DNA of 64,000 nt, taken from NCBI RefSeq assembly GCF_916618955.1, contig NZ_OU745390.1, positions 4,092,001 to 4,156,000 of the forward strand, written 5' to 3'. Source of the stretch: Pseudomonas sp. Marseille-Q3773. Its GTDB lineage: Bacteria; Pseudomonadota; Gammaproteobacteria; Pseudomonadales; Pseudomonadaceae. The translations under genes and the position numbers were made by a program. The notes beneath the pieces were generated by a model. The model was not told the origin of the DNA. It made no database searches and saw nothing but the letters and a program-made list of their open reading frames with translations. Positions 56,756-64,000 of this stretch are shown piece by piece; the stretch's first letter is position 1; every line of letters begins with the position of its first letter.

Positions 56756-56852
56756 CTGGCCCTTTCGCGGGTGAACCCGCTCCCACAGGGTGGTCACCGG
56801 CCCCAGACCTGTGATGACCCTGTGGGAGCGGGTTCACCCGCGAAAGGGCCGG
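56756..56852. repeat. paired REP element 7 (inverted)
   Basis: Two facing REP copies (left 56756-56789, right 56818-56852) between two convergent stops; this one carries GTGAACCCGC variants. Confidence 0.9.
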
Positions 56853-56859
56853 TACAGGA

Positions 56860-57357
56860 CTACGCCAGGGCCCGCTGTGCCTGCTCCAGCTCCAGCTCGC
56901 TGAACACCTGCACCCCGGCGCGCCGCAGCAATGCCGTGGTCACCCCTTCTCCCGCCACCTTCACGCCAGTGAACGTACCGTCATAGGTCAAACGGTTGCC
57001 ACACGAAGGGCTGCCAGCCTTCAGCACCGCCACGCGAATGCCATGCTGGCGCACCAGCGCCAGCGCCCGCTGCGCGCCGGCCAGAAACTCGGCGCTGACA
57101 TCTTCACCCGTCACCGTCAGCACCTGCACGCTACCGTCGAGCACTCCACCCCCCTGCCCGCCCGGTATCTCTGCAGGCGGCCGTGGGGTCGGCAAGCCAC
57201 CCGCCACCTCCGGGCACAACGGCACCACACGCCCTTCGGCCTGCCAACGCTGCAGCAGGTCGGGGTGGCCACTGGCACGGCCGTCATAACGCACCGGCTG
57301 CCCCAGCAGGCAAGCGCTGACCAGCACCTTGGGCAAGTCAGAACGGGTCATTGCCAC
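56860..57357 (-). CDS. DUF523 family protein (YbbK-like)
   Basis: The 165-residue protein has CLLGQPVRYDG at the N-terminus, the CPEVAGGLPTPR block and LKAGSPSCG, which together define DUF523 and hold its conserved cysteines (a possible metal or thiol site). The function is unknown. Its start lies 20 bp inside the end of the upstream dioxygenase gene, so the two are co-transcribed. Confidence 0.85.
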   Translation of the reverse strand: MAMTRSDLPKVLVSACLLGQPVRYDGRASGHPDLLQRWQAEGRVVPLCPEVAGGLPTPRPPAEIPGGQGGGVLDGSVQVLTVTGEDVSAEFLAGAQRALALVRQHGIRVAVLKAGSPSCGNRLTYDGTFTGVKVAGEGVTTALLRRAGVQVFSELELEQAQRALA

Positions 57358-57961
57358 GGCGCCGGAACCAGCCGGTCAACGACAGCCGCTCGCGCCCGGC
57401 CGGCAGCACTTCGTGCGGCACCTCACCGGACAGGAACACCACCAGGCAACCCGCCACCGGTTGCACATCGTGCTCGACGCCGTCCGCCAGGAACATGCGC
57501 AACTGGCCACCGTCCTTTGGCTGCCAGCCTTCATTCAAGTACAGCACCGCTGACACCATGCGCCGGTCATCGTCGCGGAAACGGTCCAGGTGGCGGCGAT
57601 AGAATGCCCCGGGCGGGTACAGGGCGAAATGGCACTCGAAATCTTCCAGGCCGAGGAACAGGCCCCGGTTGATGGCCTGACGCAGCTGGTCCATGGCGGC
57701 CAGGTACTGGTCGCAAGCCTCGGCCTGCCCGGGGTCGATCCACTGGATCTGGTCGCCGCGAATGGTTTCGCGTACCTCCTGGGCAACACCGCGCCCAACC
57801 CCCGCAGGGTTGAGTTCGCCTTCGGCATCACGACGCCGGCATTCGGCCGCCAGCGCGCGCACCAGGTCGGCAGGCAGAAACAGCGCCTGCTGCGACCAGC
57901 CATGGGTGGCCAGATCGTCGACGACGGCCGCAAGCATCGGGTGTTCGGGGGTAATGTGCAT
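57338..57961 (-). CDS. 2-oxoglutarate/Fe(II)-dependent prolyl-4-hydroxylase-like oxygenase
   Basis: This 207-residue protein has the HxD...H iron triad (HLDRF and VPHEVLP) and the 2-oxoglutarate-binding Arg in RERLSLTGW, typical of the P4Hc family. It probably hydroxylates a protein or small molecule, but the substrate is unknown. The start could be ATG 57961 (MHITPEHP) or 57970; neither has a strong ribosome site. The end overlaps the DUF523 start by 20 bp. Confidence 0.82.
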   Translation of the reverse strand: MHITPEHPMLAAVVDDLATHGWSQQALFLPADLVRALAAECRRRDAEGELNPAGVGRGVAQEVRETIRGDQIQWIDPGQAEACDQYLAAMDQLRQAINRGLFLGLEDFECHFALYPPGAFYRRHLDRFRDDDRRMVSAVLYLNEGWQPKDGGQLRMFLADGVEHDVQPVAGCLVVFLSGEVPHEVLPAGRERLSLTGWFRRRGNDPF

Positions 57962-58083
57962 GGCGCGCATCATATCCATTAGCCATGCCGCCGCACAGCG
58001 CCACTTGGCCGAGAAGCACGCAGATATCTCGACAAACCAGCGCCAGGCCAAGGACAATAGCCGCCTGCCGACAGGAGTCCTGA

Positions 58084-58836
58084 ATGCGCCGTCTGTTTTC
58101 CCTGATTCTGTTGATGATCTGCACCGTGCCTGTCTGGGCAGACAACCTGGATCAACTGTACAAGGCTGCTGGCTGGCCCGACCAGCGCGCCCATTTCAAC
58201 GATGCCCTGACCGCTGCCCAGGAACGCTACCGCAACAGTTTGCCACCCGCCGTGTATCAGGCGCTGGTCAACAACAGCAACCAGCGTTTCCAGGCCCAGG
58301 CCGTGGACCGTCGCGCCCAGGCAAAATTGCGTGCGACCCTGGCCAACCCGGCACCGGCGCTGGCCTTCTTCCAGTCGCCGCTGGGGCGCAAAGTGGTGGC
58401 GGCCGAACTCAAGGCCACACGCAAGGATGAACTGGCCAGAAATGCCAAAGGCCTGCCGAAGATCCAGGCCAGCGACAACCGTCTGCTGATCATCGGCCAC
58501 CTGGCCCAGGCCCTGCCGGCACGCGAGGCCGGCGCCGAAGTCAGCCTGGCCATCGCGGGTGTGGCGGCCGACAGCCTCAGTTCGATGATTCCCGGCCTGT
58601 TCGGTGGTGGCCAGGCCCAGGGCCTGCTCGACGGCCAGCGTCAGCGCCTGATGAGCCAGATCGGCGAAGACCTCAACAATACCCTGTTGTATGTCTACCG
58701 CGACTTGTCCGACGCCGAGCTGGAAGAGTTCGCGACCTTTGCCGAATCGCCTGACGGCAAGGCCTATTACCAGGCCGCCCTGGCCGCCGTGCGCGCAGGC
58801 CTGGCAGTGGGCCAGAGCAGCAACGACCTGAAGTGA
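58084..58836 (+). CDS. DUF2059 family secreted protein
   Basis: The 250-residue protein has a signal peptide (RRLFSLILLMICTVPVWA) and a mainly helical body with a DUF2059-like C-terminus (YVYRDLSDAELEEFATFAESPDGKAYYQA). Its role is not known. The stop ends one base before the stop of the convergent hydrolase gene, so the two genes abut with no spacer and no terminator between them. Confidence 0.8.
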   Translation: MRRLFSLILLMICTVPVWADNLDQLYKAAGWPDQRAHFNDALTAAQERYRNSLPPAVYQALVNNSNQRFQAQAVDRRAQAKLRATLANPAPALAFFQSPLGRKVVAAELKATRKDELARNAKGLPKIQASDNRLLIIGHLAQALPAREAGAEVSLAIAGVAADSLSSMIPGLFGGGQAQGLLDGQRQRLMSQIGEDLNNTLLYVYRDLSDAELEEFATFAESPDGKAYYQAALAAVRAGLAVGQSSNDLK

Positions 58837-59775
58837 TCAGCCCAGGCGCTGGTCGATGAAGTCGAAGTAGCGCTGGCGAATGCCCGGCAGCTCGTTGGCC
58901 AGGTGGTGACGAGCCCCTGGCAGCATCAGGATCTGCGGCTCGGCGAACTTGGCCTTGAGTACTTCGAGGTTGTAGGGCCAGTCCACCGTGCCATCCGCCT
59001 CCCCTTGCACGATCAATGGCCGCCGCGTGCTGCACGGGGCGGCTTCGATGCGTTTCACCCAGGCGATCAAGGCGCCGACCCAGGCGGTTGGCAGGCGACG
59101 GGGTTGCAGCGGGTCGGCTTCAAGAAACGGCAAGAAGGCCGGGTCATTGGTGTTCTCGCTGAAGCGTCGCTCGATGCCATTGACGAAGTGGCGCAGCAGG
59201 CGATAGCTCAACTTCGACCAACGCCAGGCACAGGGCCGCACCAACGGCGCCAAGAGGATGACCTGGCCATCGATGGGGCTCTGCGCGCCCTGGTACAGCA
59301 GATGGTCCACGGCAATCGCGCCACCGGTGCTCTGCCCGCACAGATGCCATGGGCGTGGCAGTTGCAGCATGCGCGCTTGCTCGAACAGGGCCTGCAACAC
59401 CTGCTGGTACAACTCGAAATTACTGATGCTGGCCCGCTCGCCGCTGGACAGGCCGTGCCCGGGCAGGTCGCAGCTGATGACTGCGAACCCCTGCCCGAGC
59501 GCCCACTCGATCACGTGCCGATAGAGGCCCATATGGTCGTAATAGCCGTGCAGCAGGAACAGCGTCGCGGTCACCTGCTCGGGTAGCCAGACCTGCCCGA
59601 CCAGGTCGAAGCCCGCGGCCTGAAAGCCGCCCAGCCAGCTTCCTGCCGGCAGGTCCAGGCCATAGAAGCGCTGGTATTCCAGGCCTTGGGCCGATAACGG
59701 CTGGCGAGCGGTCAACGGCCCCAGGCTGGTGCGCAGGAGGTCGGGGTGAAAGGTGGCGGGCATCGGTACATCCAC
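58837..59775 (-). CDS. alpha/beta hydrolase, lysophospholipase-like
   Basis: A 312-residue serine hydrolase with HGYYDHMGLYRHV (oxyanion region), the nucleophile elbow GQSTGG, the acid Asp in GEADGTVDW and the catalytic His in GARHHLANE. The pattern fits monoacylglycerol lipase/lysophospholipase type enzymes, with no signal peptide. The substrate is unknown. MPATFHPD (59763) is an alternative start. Confidence 0.83.
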   Translation of the reverse strand: MDVPMPATFHPDLLRTSLGPLTARQPLSAQGLEYQRFYGLDLPAGSWLGGFQAAGFDLVGQVWLPEQVTATLFLLHGYYDHMGLYRHVIEWALGQGFAVISCDLPGHGLSSGERASISNFELYQQVLQALFEQARMLQLPRPWHLCGQSTGGAIAVDHLLYQGAQSPIDGQVILLAPLVRPCAWRWSKLSYRLLRHFVNGIERRFSENTNDPAFLPFLEADPLQPRRLPTAWVGALIAWVKRIEAAPCSTRRPLIVQGEADGTVDWPYNLEVLKAKFAEPQILMLPGARHHLANELPGIRQRYFDFIDQRLG

Positions 59776-59885
59776 AGCGAAGCAAGTATTGATCTGCGAT
59801 ATTCAGCTCTGGTCGGCGTCGTGGCAAGCTTGCTCAGCTTCGAACGACCAGCACCGCTCCTACAAGGGGACCGCGGAAGAACTTC

Positions 59886-60455
59886 ATGAAGAACCGGATC
59901 ATCAAACCGCTGTGCACCGCAATCGCCCTGCTGGGCGGAGCCGCCATCCTCTGGCAGGCCTACACCACCTTCCAGGCCCGTTACCTACGGCCGTTCGACA
60001 ACCAGGCCACGCTGTTCGACGGCAGCCAACTGCAACTGCCCGCCGAACTGGCCGGCCCCGGGCCTATCCGTGTGGTGCATTTCTGGGACCCAACCTGCCC
60101 GTGCAACGTCGGTAACCAGCAGCACCTGGGCGAGCTGGTCAGCCAGTTTGGCGAGCAAGGGGTGGCCTTTCATGTACTGCAGAAGCCCGCCAGCCATGGT
60201 CAATTGCCAGCCAACCTGAGCGGCCTGCAGCCCATCGCCGGTTTGCCCGGTAGCGAACGGCTGCCGGCCTCTCCGGCCGTAGCCATCTGGGACCGGCAAG
60301 GTCATCTGGCCTACTTCGGCCCGTACAGCGAAGGGGCTGTGTGCAACGCCAGCAACAGTTTCGTCGAGCCCATCCTGAAGGCCCTGCTCGACGGTCGGCA
60401 GGTGAACGCCTCGAATACCCTGGCGGTGGGCTGCTACTGCCCCTGGCGCGGCTGA
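59886..60455 (+). CDS. thioredoxin-fold membrane-anchored protein with CPC motif (DUF6436-like)
   Basis: The 189-residue protein has an N-terminal membrane anchor (about residues 10-27) and a thioredoxin-like domain (VVHFWDPTCPCNVGNQQHLGEL, given as a range from about 63). The redox motif is C-P-C (Cys71, Cys73) rather than CxxC, and the protein ends in C-Y-C-P-W (Cys183, Cys185), another CxC. It may act in periplasmic thiol or copper chemistry, but this is only inference. Its last 22 bp overlap the end of the convergent acetyltransferase gene. Confidence 0.7.
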   Translation: MKNRIIKPLCTAIALLGGAAILWQAYTTFQARYLRPFDNQATLFDGSQLQLPAELAGPGPIRVVHFWDPTCPCNVGNQQHLGELVSQFGEQGVAFHVLQKPASHGQLPANLSGLQPIAGLPGSERLPASPAVAIWDRQGHLAYFGPYSEGAVCNASNSFVEPILKALLDGRQVNASNTLAVGCYCPWRG

Positions 60456-61000
60456 AGCACCCGCGCAGGGTTACCCACCACCGTCGCCCCAGCCGGTACA
60501 TCCCGCGTGACCACGCTACCGGCCCCCACCACGGCATCGTCACCAATGGTCACCCCCGGCAGGATGATCGCTGCACCACCAATCCACACGTTGTTGCCGA
60601 TGGTCACCGGCCGCCCGCTTTCCAACCCGGTGCGTCGCACCTCGGGGTCCAGCGGATGGTCGGCGGTATAGATCTGCACGTTGGGGCCGATCTGGCAGTC
60701 GTCGCCGATCCGCACCGGCAACACATCGAGAATCACGCAGTTGAAGTTCATGAAGGTATTGCGACCGACACTGATGTTGTAGCCATAGTCGCAATAGAAC
60801 GGTGGGCGGATCACCGTGCCTTCGCCAACCTGGGCAAAATGCTCGGCCAACAGCCCATGCCGTGCGTCGTTGAGCAAATCGACACTGTTGTTGTAACGGT
60901 GCATCCAGTGCTTGTTGGCGATCTGCTCGGCCTGCAGCTCGGGGCAGCCGGCATGATAGAGCTGGCCTGTAAGCATTTTCTGTTTTTCGCTGAGGGACAT
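60434..61000 (-). CDS. hexapeptide-repeat sugar O-acetyltransferase (Maa/NodL type)
   Basis: The 188-residue left-handed beta-helix protein starts with a Maa N-domain (SEKQKMLTGQLYHAGCPELQ) and carries the hexapeptide repeats with the catalytic His in YTADHPLDPEVRR and a C-terminal NPARVL. It transfers acetyl from acetyl-CoA to a sugar such as maltose or glucose; the physiological sugar is unknown. Confidence 0.87.
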   Translation of the reverse strand: MSLSEKQKMLTGQLYHAGCPELQAEQIANKHWMHRYNNSVDLLNDARHGLLAEHFAQVGEGTVIRPPFYCDYGYNISVGRNTFMNFNCVILDVLPVRIGDDCQIGPNVQIYTADHPLDPEVRRTGLESGRPVTIGNNVWIGGAAIILPGVTIGDDAVVGAGSVVTRDVPAGATVVGNPARVLQPRQGQ

Positions 61001-61086
61001 GGAAACTCCTTCCTGGGACTATGCTCTGTTCGCGAATCCGCCCATGATCGGACCACACTTTTCGCTGGAATGCACAAGGAGCCTGA

Positions 61087-63450
61087 ATGAAGCGCAGCCT
61101 GACCCTGTTGGCCGTGGTGGTTGCCGTGGCCGCCGGCGCTGGATACTGGTATGTGCAGGGCAAACTGCCGCAGCGCGAGGGCGAGGTGGCCGTGGCCGGC
61201 CTGCAGGCCCCGGTCAGCGTGCGCTACGACGCCCGCGGCGTGCCGCACTTGCAGGCGCAGAGCGAGGCGGACCTGTACCGGGCGCTGGGCTATGTGCATG
61301 CCCAGGACCGGCTGTTCCAGATGGAGATCCTGCGCCGCCTGGCCCGCGGCGAACTGGCCGAGGTACTGGGCGACAAGCTGCTACCCACCGACATCCTGTT
61401 CCGCAGCCTGCGCATTCGCGAACAGGCCGCCCTGATGGCCAAGCGTCAGGATCGCCAGTCCCCGGCCTGGCTGGCCCTGCAAGCCTACCTCGACGGCGTG
61501 AACAGCTGGCAGGCCAGCCATCCCAAGCCCGTCGAGTTCGACCTGCTCGGTATCACCCCGCGCCCGTTCGGCGCAGAAGACACCCTCAGCATCGCTGGCT
61601 ACCTGGCCTACAGTTTTGCCGCCGCCTTCCGCACCGAGCCAGCACTGACCTATATCCGTGACCAGCTGGGCCCCGAGTACCTGAGTATCTTCGACCTCGG
61701 CTGGCAGCCGGAGGGCGCCCTGGGTACCCCACTGGCCGCTGCCGACTGGCAAAGCCTTGAAACCCTCGCCCGTCTTAGCCATGAGGCGCTCGGCGCGGCC
61801 GGCGTCCCCCAGTTCGAAGGCAGCAACGCCTGGGCCGTGGCCGGCAGTCGCACCCGCAACGGCAAGCCATTGCTGGCCGGCGATCCGCACATCGGTTTCG
61901 CCGTGCCGGCAGTGTGGTACGAGGCCGAACTGTCAGCGCCGGGCTTCAACCTGTACGGCTACTTCCAGGCGCTCAACCCGTTCGCCCTGCTCGGCCACAA
62001 TCGCGACTTCGGCTGGAGCCTGACCATGTTCCAGAACGATGACGTCGACCTGATCGCCGAACGCAGCAACCCGGCCGACGAAAACCAGGTCATGATCGAT
62101 GGCCAATGGCAGGCGCTGGAAAAGACCGAGCAACAGATCGCCGTGAAGGGCGAAGCACCGGTCACCCTGAGCCTGCGTCGCTCGCCCCACGGCCCGATCG
62201 TCAACGACGTGCTGGGCGCCATTGCCGGGCCCACGCCGATCGCCATGTGGTGGGCATTCCTGGAAACCGAAAACCCGATCCTCGACGGCTTCTACCAGAT
62301 CAACCGTGCCGATACCTTGGGCAAGATGCGCGAGGCTGCCGCCAAAGTGCACGCGCCCGGGCTGAATTTTGTCTGGGCCAATGCGCGCGGCGACATTGGC
62401 TGGTGGGCGGCTGCGCAGTTACCGGTTCGCCCCGACGGGGTCGACCCGGCGTTCATTCTCGACGGGGCCAGGGCCCAGGCCACCAAGCTCGGCTTCTACC
62501 CGTTCAGCGTCAACCCGCAGCAGGAAAACCCGGCGCGCGGCTATATCGTCTCGGCCAACTACCAACCGCCGGCAGTGGTGCCGATACCGGGTTACTACAA
62601 CCTGCCAGACCGGGGCCGTCAGCTCGACAACCAATTGGCCAACCCCGAGGTGAAGTGGGACACCCAGAACAGCCAGCAGCTGCAACTGGGCACCGCCAGC
62701 GATTATGGCCCGCGTACCCTTGCCCCGTTGTTGGCAACGCTGCGCGCGGTGGCCGAGGGTGACGAAGAGAAGGAACTGGTGGAGCAACTGGCCGCCTGGA
62801 CAGGCGACTATCCGCTGGATTCGGTCAGCGCCACGCTGTTCAACCAGTTCCTCTACGAACTGGCGTTTGCCGCACTGCATGACGAACTGGGCGATACCTG
62901 GTTCCCGGTGCTGATCAGCACCCGTGTCATCGACGCCGCCCTGCCACGCCTGGCGGCGGATGCCGGTTCGCCCTGGTGGAACACCCGTGGTGGCAACCAG
63001 CGCACCGACCGTAGCGCCGTCGTGCGCGTAGCCTGGCAGCACAGCCTGAAGCACCTGCGCGACACCTTGGGCAACGACCCGGCCAGCTGGCAGTGGGGCA
63101 AGGCGCACACCCTGACCCACAACCACCCGCTTGGGGTGAAGAAGCCACTGCACCTGCTGTTCAACGTCGGCCCGTTCGCCGCGCCGGGCACCCACGAGGT
63201 ACCAAACAACCTCTCGGCGAAGATCGGCCCGGCGCCATGGCCGGTGAACTACGGGCCATCTACCCGACGGCTGATCGACTTCGCCGATGCCGGGCAGGCG
63301 CTGACCAGCAACCCGGTCGGGCAGAGTGGCGTACCGTTCGACAGGCATTACTCGGACCAGGCCGAGGGCTATGTGCAGGGGCAGTACCAGCGGGTGCAGA
63401 TGGGCATGATACCGGCGCAAAGTAGCTTGCGACTGGTACCAGGGCCGTGA
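61087..63450 (+). CDS. penicillin acylase family Ntn-hydrolase (PvdQ/quorum-quenching acylase-like)
   Basis: The 787-residue proenzyme has a signal anchor (about 5-22), an alpha subunit and a beta subunit that begins at Ser246 in EGSNAWAVAG, the autocleavage site. The remaining pattern (LLAGDPHIGF, GHNRDFGWSLT, HPLGVKKPL) is that of family S45. Members remove acyl chains from penicillins, acyl-homoserine lactones or siderophore precursors. No siderophore genes are next to it, so its substrate is unknown. An AAGGAG site precedes the start. Confidence 0.88.
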   Translation: MKRSLTLLAVVVAVAAGAGYWYVQGKLPQREGEVAVAGLQAPVSVRYDARGVPHLQAQSEADLYRALGYVHAQDRLFQMEILRRLARGELAEVLGDKLLPTDILFRSLRIREQAALMAKRQDRQSPAWLALQAYLDGVNSWQASHPKPVEFDLLGITPRPFGAEDTLSIAGYLAYSFAAAFRTEPALTYIRDQLGPEYLSIFDLGWQPEGALGTPLAAADWQSLETLARLSHEALGAAGVPQFEGSNAWAVAGSRTRNGKPLLAGDPHIGFAVPAVWYEAELSAPGFNLYGYFQALNPFALLGHNRDFGWSLTMFQNDDVDLIAERSNPADENQVMIDGQWQALEKTEQQIAVKGEAPVTLSLRRSPHGPIVNDVLGAIAGPTPIAMWWAFLETENPILDGFYQINRADTLGKMREAAAKVHAPGLNFVWANARGDIGWWAAAQLPVRPDGVDPAFILDGARAQATKLGFYPFSVNPQQENPARGYIVSANYQPPAVVPIPGYYNLPDRGRQLDNQLANPEVKWDTQNSQQLQLGTASDYGPRTLAPLLATLRAVAEGDEEKELVEQLAAWTGDYPLDSVSATLFNQFLYELAFAALHDELGDTWFPVLISTRVIDAALPRLAADAGSPWWNTRGGNQRTDRSAVVRVAWQHSLKHLRDTLGNDPASWQWGKAHTLTHNHPLGVKKPLHLLFNVGPFAAPGTHEVPNNLSAKIGPAPWPVNYGPSTRRLIDFADAGQALTSNPVGQSGVPFDRHYSDQAEGYVQGQYQRVQMGMIPAQSSLRLVPGP

Positions 63451-63469
63451 GGGTCTGCTTCCGCGCCCA

Positions 63470-63520
63470 CCCTGTAAGAGCGGCTTAGTGTCGCGATGGG
63501 CCGCACAGCGGCCCCAACAA
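63470..63520. repeat. second-type intergenic repeat
   Basis: CCTGTAAGAGCGGC..TGTCGCGATGGGCCGC-ACA-GCGGCCC: the right end is a hairpin GGGCCGC / GCGGCCC. It lies between the acylase stop and the last gene. Confidence 0.5.
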
Positions 63521-63559
63521 TTCCAAATTCTCTACAGTCCCCCAGCCGAGACCCACTTC

Positions 63560-64000
63560 ATGCAAAGACACTTCATCGAAATCGACGGCGCCCGGATGAG
63601 CTACGTCGACCAAGGCCAGGGCTTCCCGGTCCTGCTCGGCCACAACTATCTATGGTCCGCCGACATGTGGCAGCCACAGATCGACGCTTTGTCAGCTCAC
63701 TTTCGCGTCATCGTGCCCGAGCTGTGGGGCCACGGCGGCTCCGACGCCCCACCCGCCACTACGACCGACATGAGCGCCCTCGCCCGCCAGCACCTGGCGC
63801 TGCTGGACGCCCTGGATATCGGCCAATGCCACCTGGTCGGCCTGTCGGTCGGTGGCATGTGGGGCGCGCAGTTGGCGCTGGAGCACCCGCACCGGGTCGA
63901 CCGCCTGGTGCTGATGGATACTTACCTCGGTGCCGAACCGGAGGCGACGCGGATCAAGTATTTCGGCCTCCTGGACGCCGCCAGCGCCGCGGGTATGTTC
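63560..64000 (+). CDS. alpha/beta hydrolase (3' end outside window)
   Basis: The first 147 codons are visible. The protein has the fold's GHNYLWSADMW oxyanion region, ELWGHGGSD and the nucleophile elbow GLSVGG (catalytic Ser, about residue 96). It resembles 3-oxoadipate enol-lactonase-like and haloalkane-dehalogenase-like hydrolases, with no signal peptide. The acid and His residues are beyond the window. It may be unrelated to the acylase upstream, from which a repeat separates it. Confidence 0.85.
   Translation, partial: MQRHFIEIDGARMSYVDQGQGFPVLLGHNYLWSADMWQPQIDALSAHFRVIVPELWGHGGSDAPPATTTDMSALARQHLALLDALDIGQCHLVGLSVGGMWGAQLALEHPHRVDRLVLMDTYLGAEPEATRIKYFGLLDAASAAGMF

Overview
This is a stretch of a Pseudomonas chromosome, almost certainly Pseudomonas putida group. 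Three things point there: high GC with C/G-ending codons, the gene order (mtgA-rpoH-ftsX-ftsE-ftsY, coaD-ferredoxin-mutM, cadA/cadR, thyA-lgt, rppH-ptsP, ilvA/rpiA, serA), which matches the P. putida chromosome as I remember it, and seven copies of the paired REP element typical of P. putida (core CGCGGGTAAACCCGCTCCCA). I see no prophage, insertion sequence, CRISPR array, tRNA or rRNA. It is ordinary core chromosome with a few accessory-looking loci.

Layout. 1-5171: peptidoglycan glycosyltransferase mtgA, heat-shock sigma factor rpoH with a recognisable sigma-E type promoter, and the ftsY-ftsE-ftsX division and protein-targeting operon. 5403-11602: two pairs of M16 peptidases, each with one zinc-site-bearing and one degenerate member, flanking rsmD. 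11663-14290: YheT-like hydrolase, SseA-type sulfurtransferase and a TetR regulator. 14411-17956: a coniferyl-type aldehyde dehydrogenase with a Tat-exported small subunit and a GMC dehydrogenase. 18068-22603: coaD, ferredoxin, mutM, an HDOD protein, a PfpI-like protein and an RlmI-type methyltransferase. 22642-25609: a membrane-domain-only MgtE behind a long structured leader, and ilvD. 25778-31821: phosphorylcholine phosphatase, TcyP-type cystine transporter, folA, and a membrane protein/GTPase pair (DUF2868/DUF3482). 31936-36792: a 2-aminoethylphosphonate-type ABC transporter with a LysR regulator. 36802-39542: cadA/cadR metal efflux with its MerR-type operator. 39660-42288: thyA-lgt-TauE/SafE. 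42419-49805: NRDE protein, ptsP-rppH, a HAD phosphatase, a DUF2269 membrane protein, ilvA and rpiA. 49920-51833: two tandem SdiA-regulated-domain paralogues. 52015-55504: FAH-family protein and a D-2-hydroxyglutarate dehydrogenase divergent from serA. 55551-64000: DUF4399 protein, a miniature solute-binding protein, DUF523, a 2OG-Fe(II) oxygenase, DUF2059, a lipase-like hydrolase, a thioredoxin-fold CxC protein, a hexapeptide acetyltransferase, a PvdQ/penicillin-acylase family enzyme and the start of another alpha/beta hydrolase.

How genes work together. SerA makes 2-hydroxyglutarate as a by-product, and the divergent FAD dehydrogenase can remove it. IlvA and IlvD are both branched-chain amino-acid enzymes but lie far apart. 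FtsE/FtsX regulate septal peptidoglycan hydrolysis and FtsY targets membrane proteins. CadR controls CadA and itself from one shared region. The GMC enzyme, its Tat subunit and the aldehyde dehydrogenase look like a two-step alcohol-to-acid pathway. The least explained loci are the duplicated M16 pair, the GTPase/membrane-protein pair, the MgtE leader, the lobe-deleted binding protein and the CxC thioredoxin-like protein. Every functional call rests on recognising motifs by eye, with no database search.
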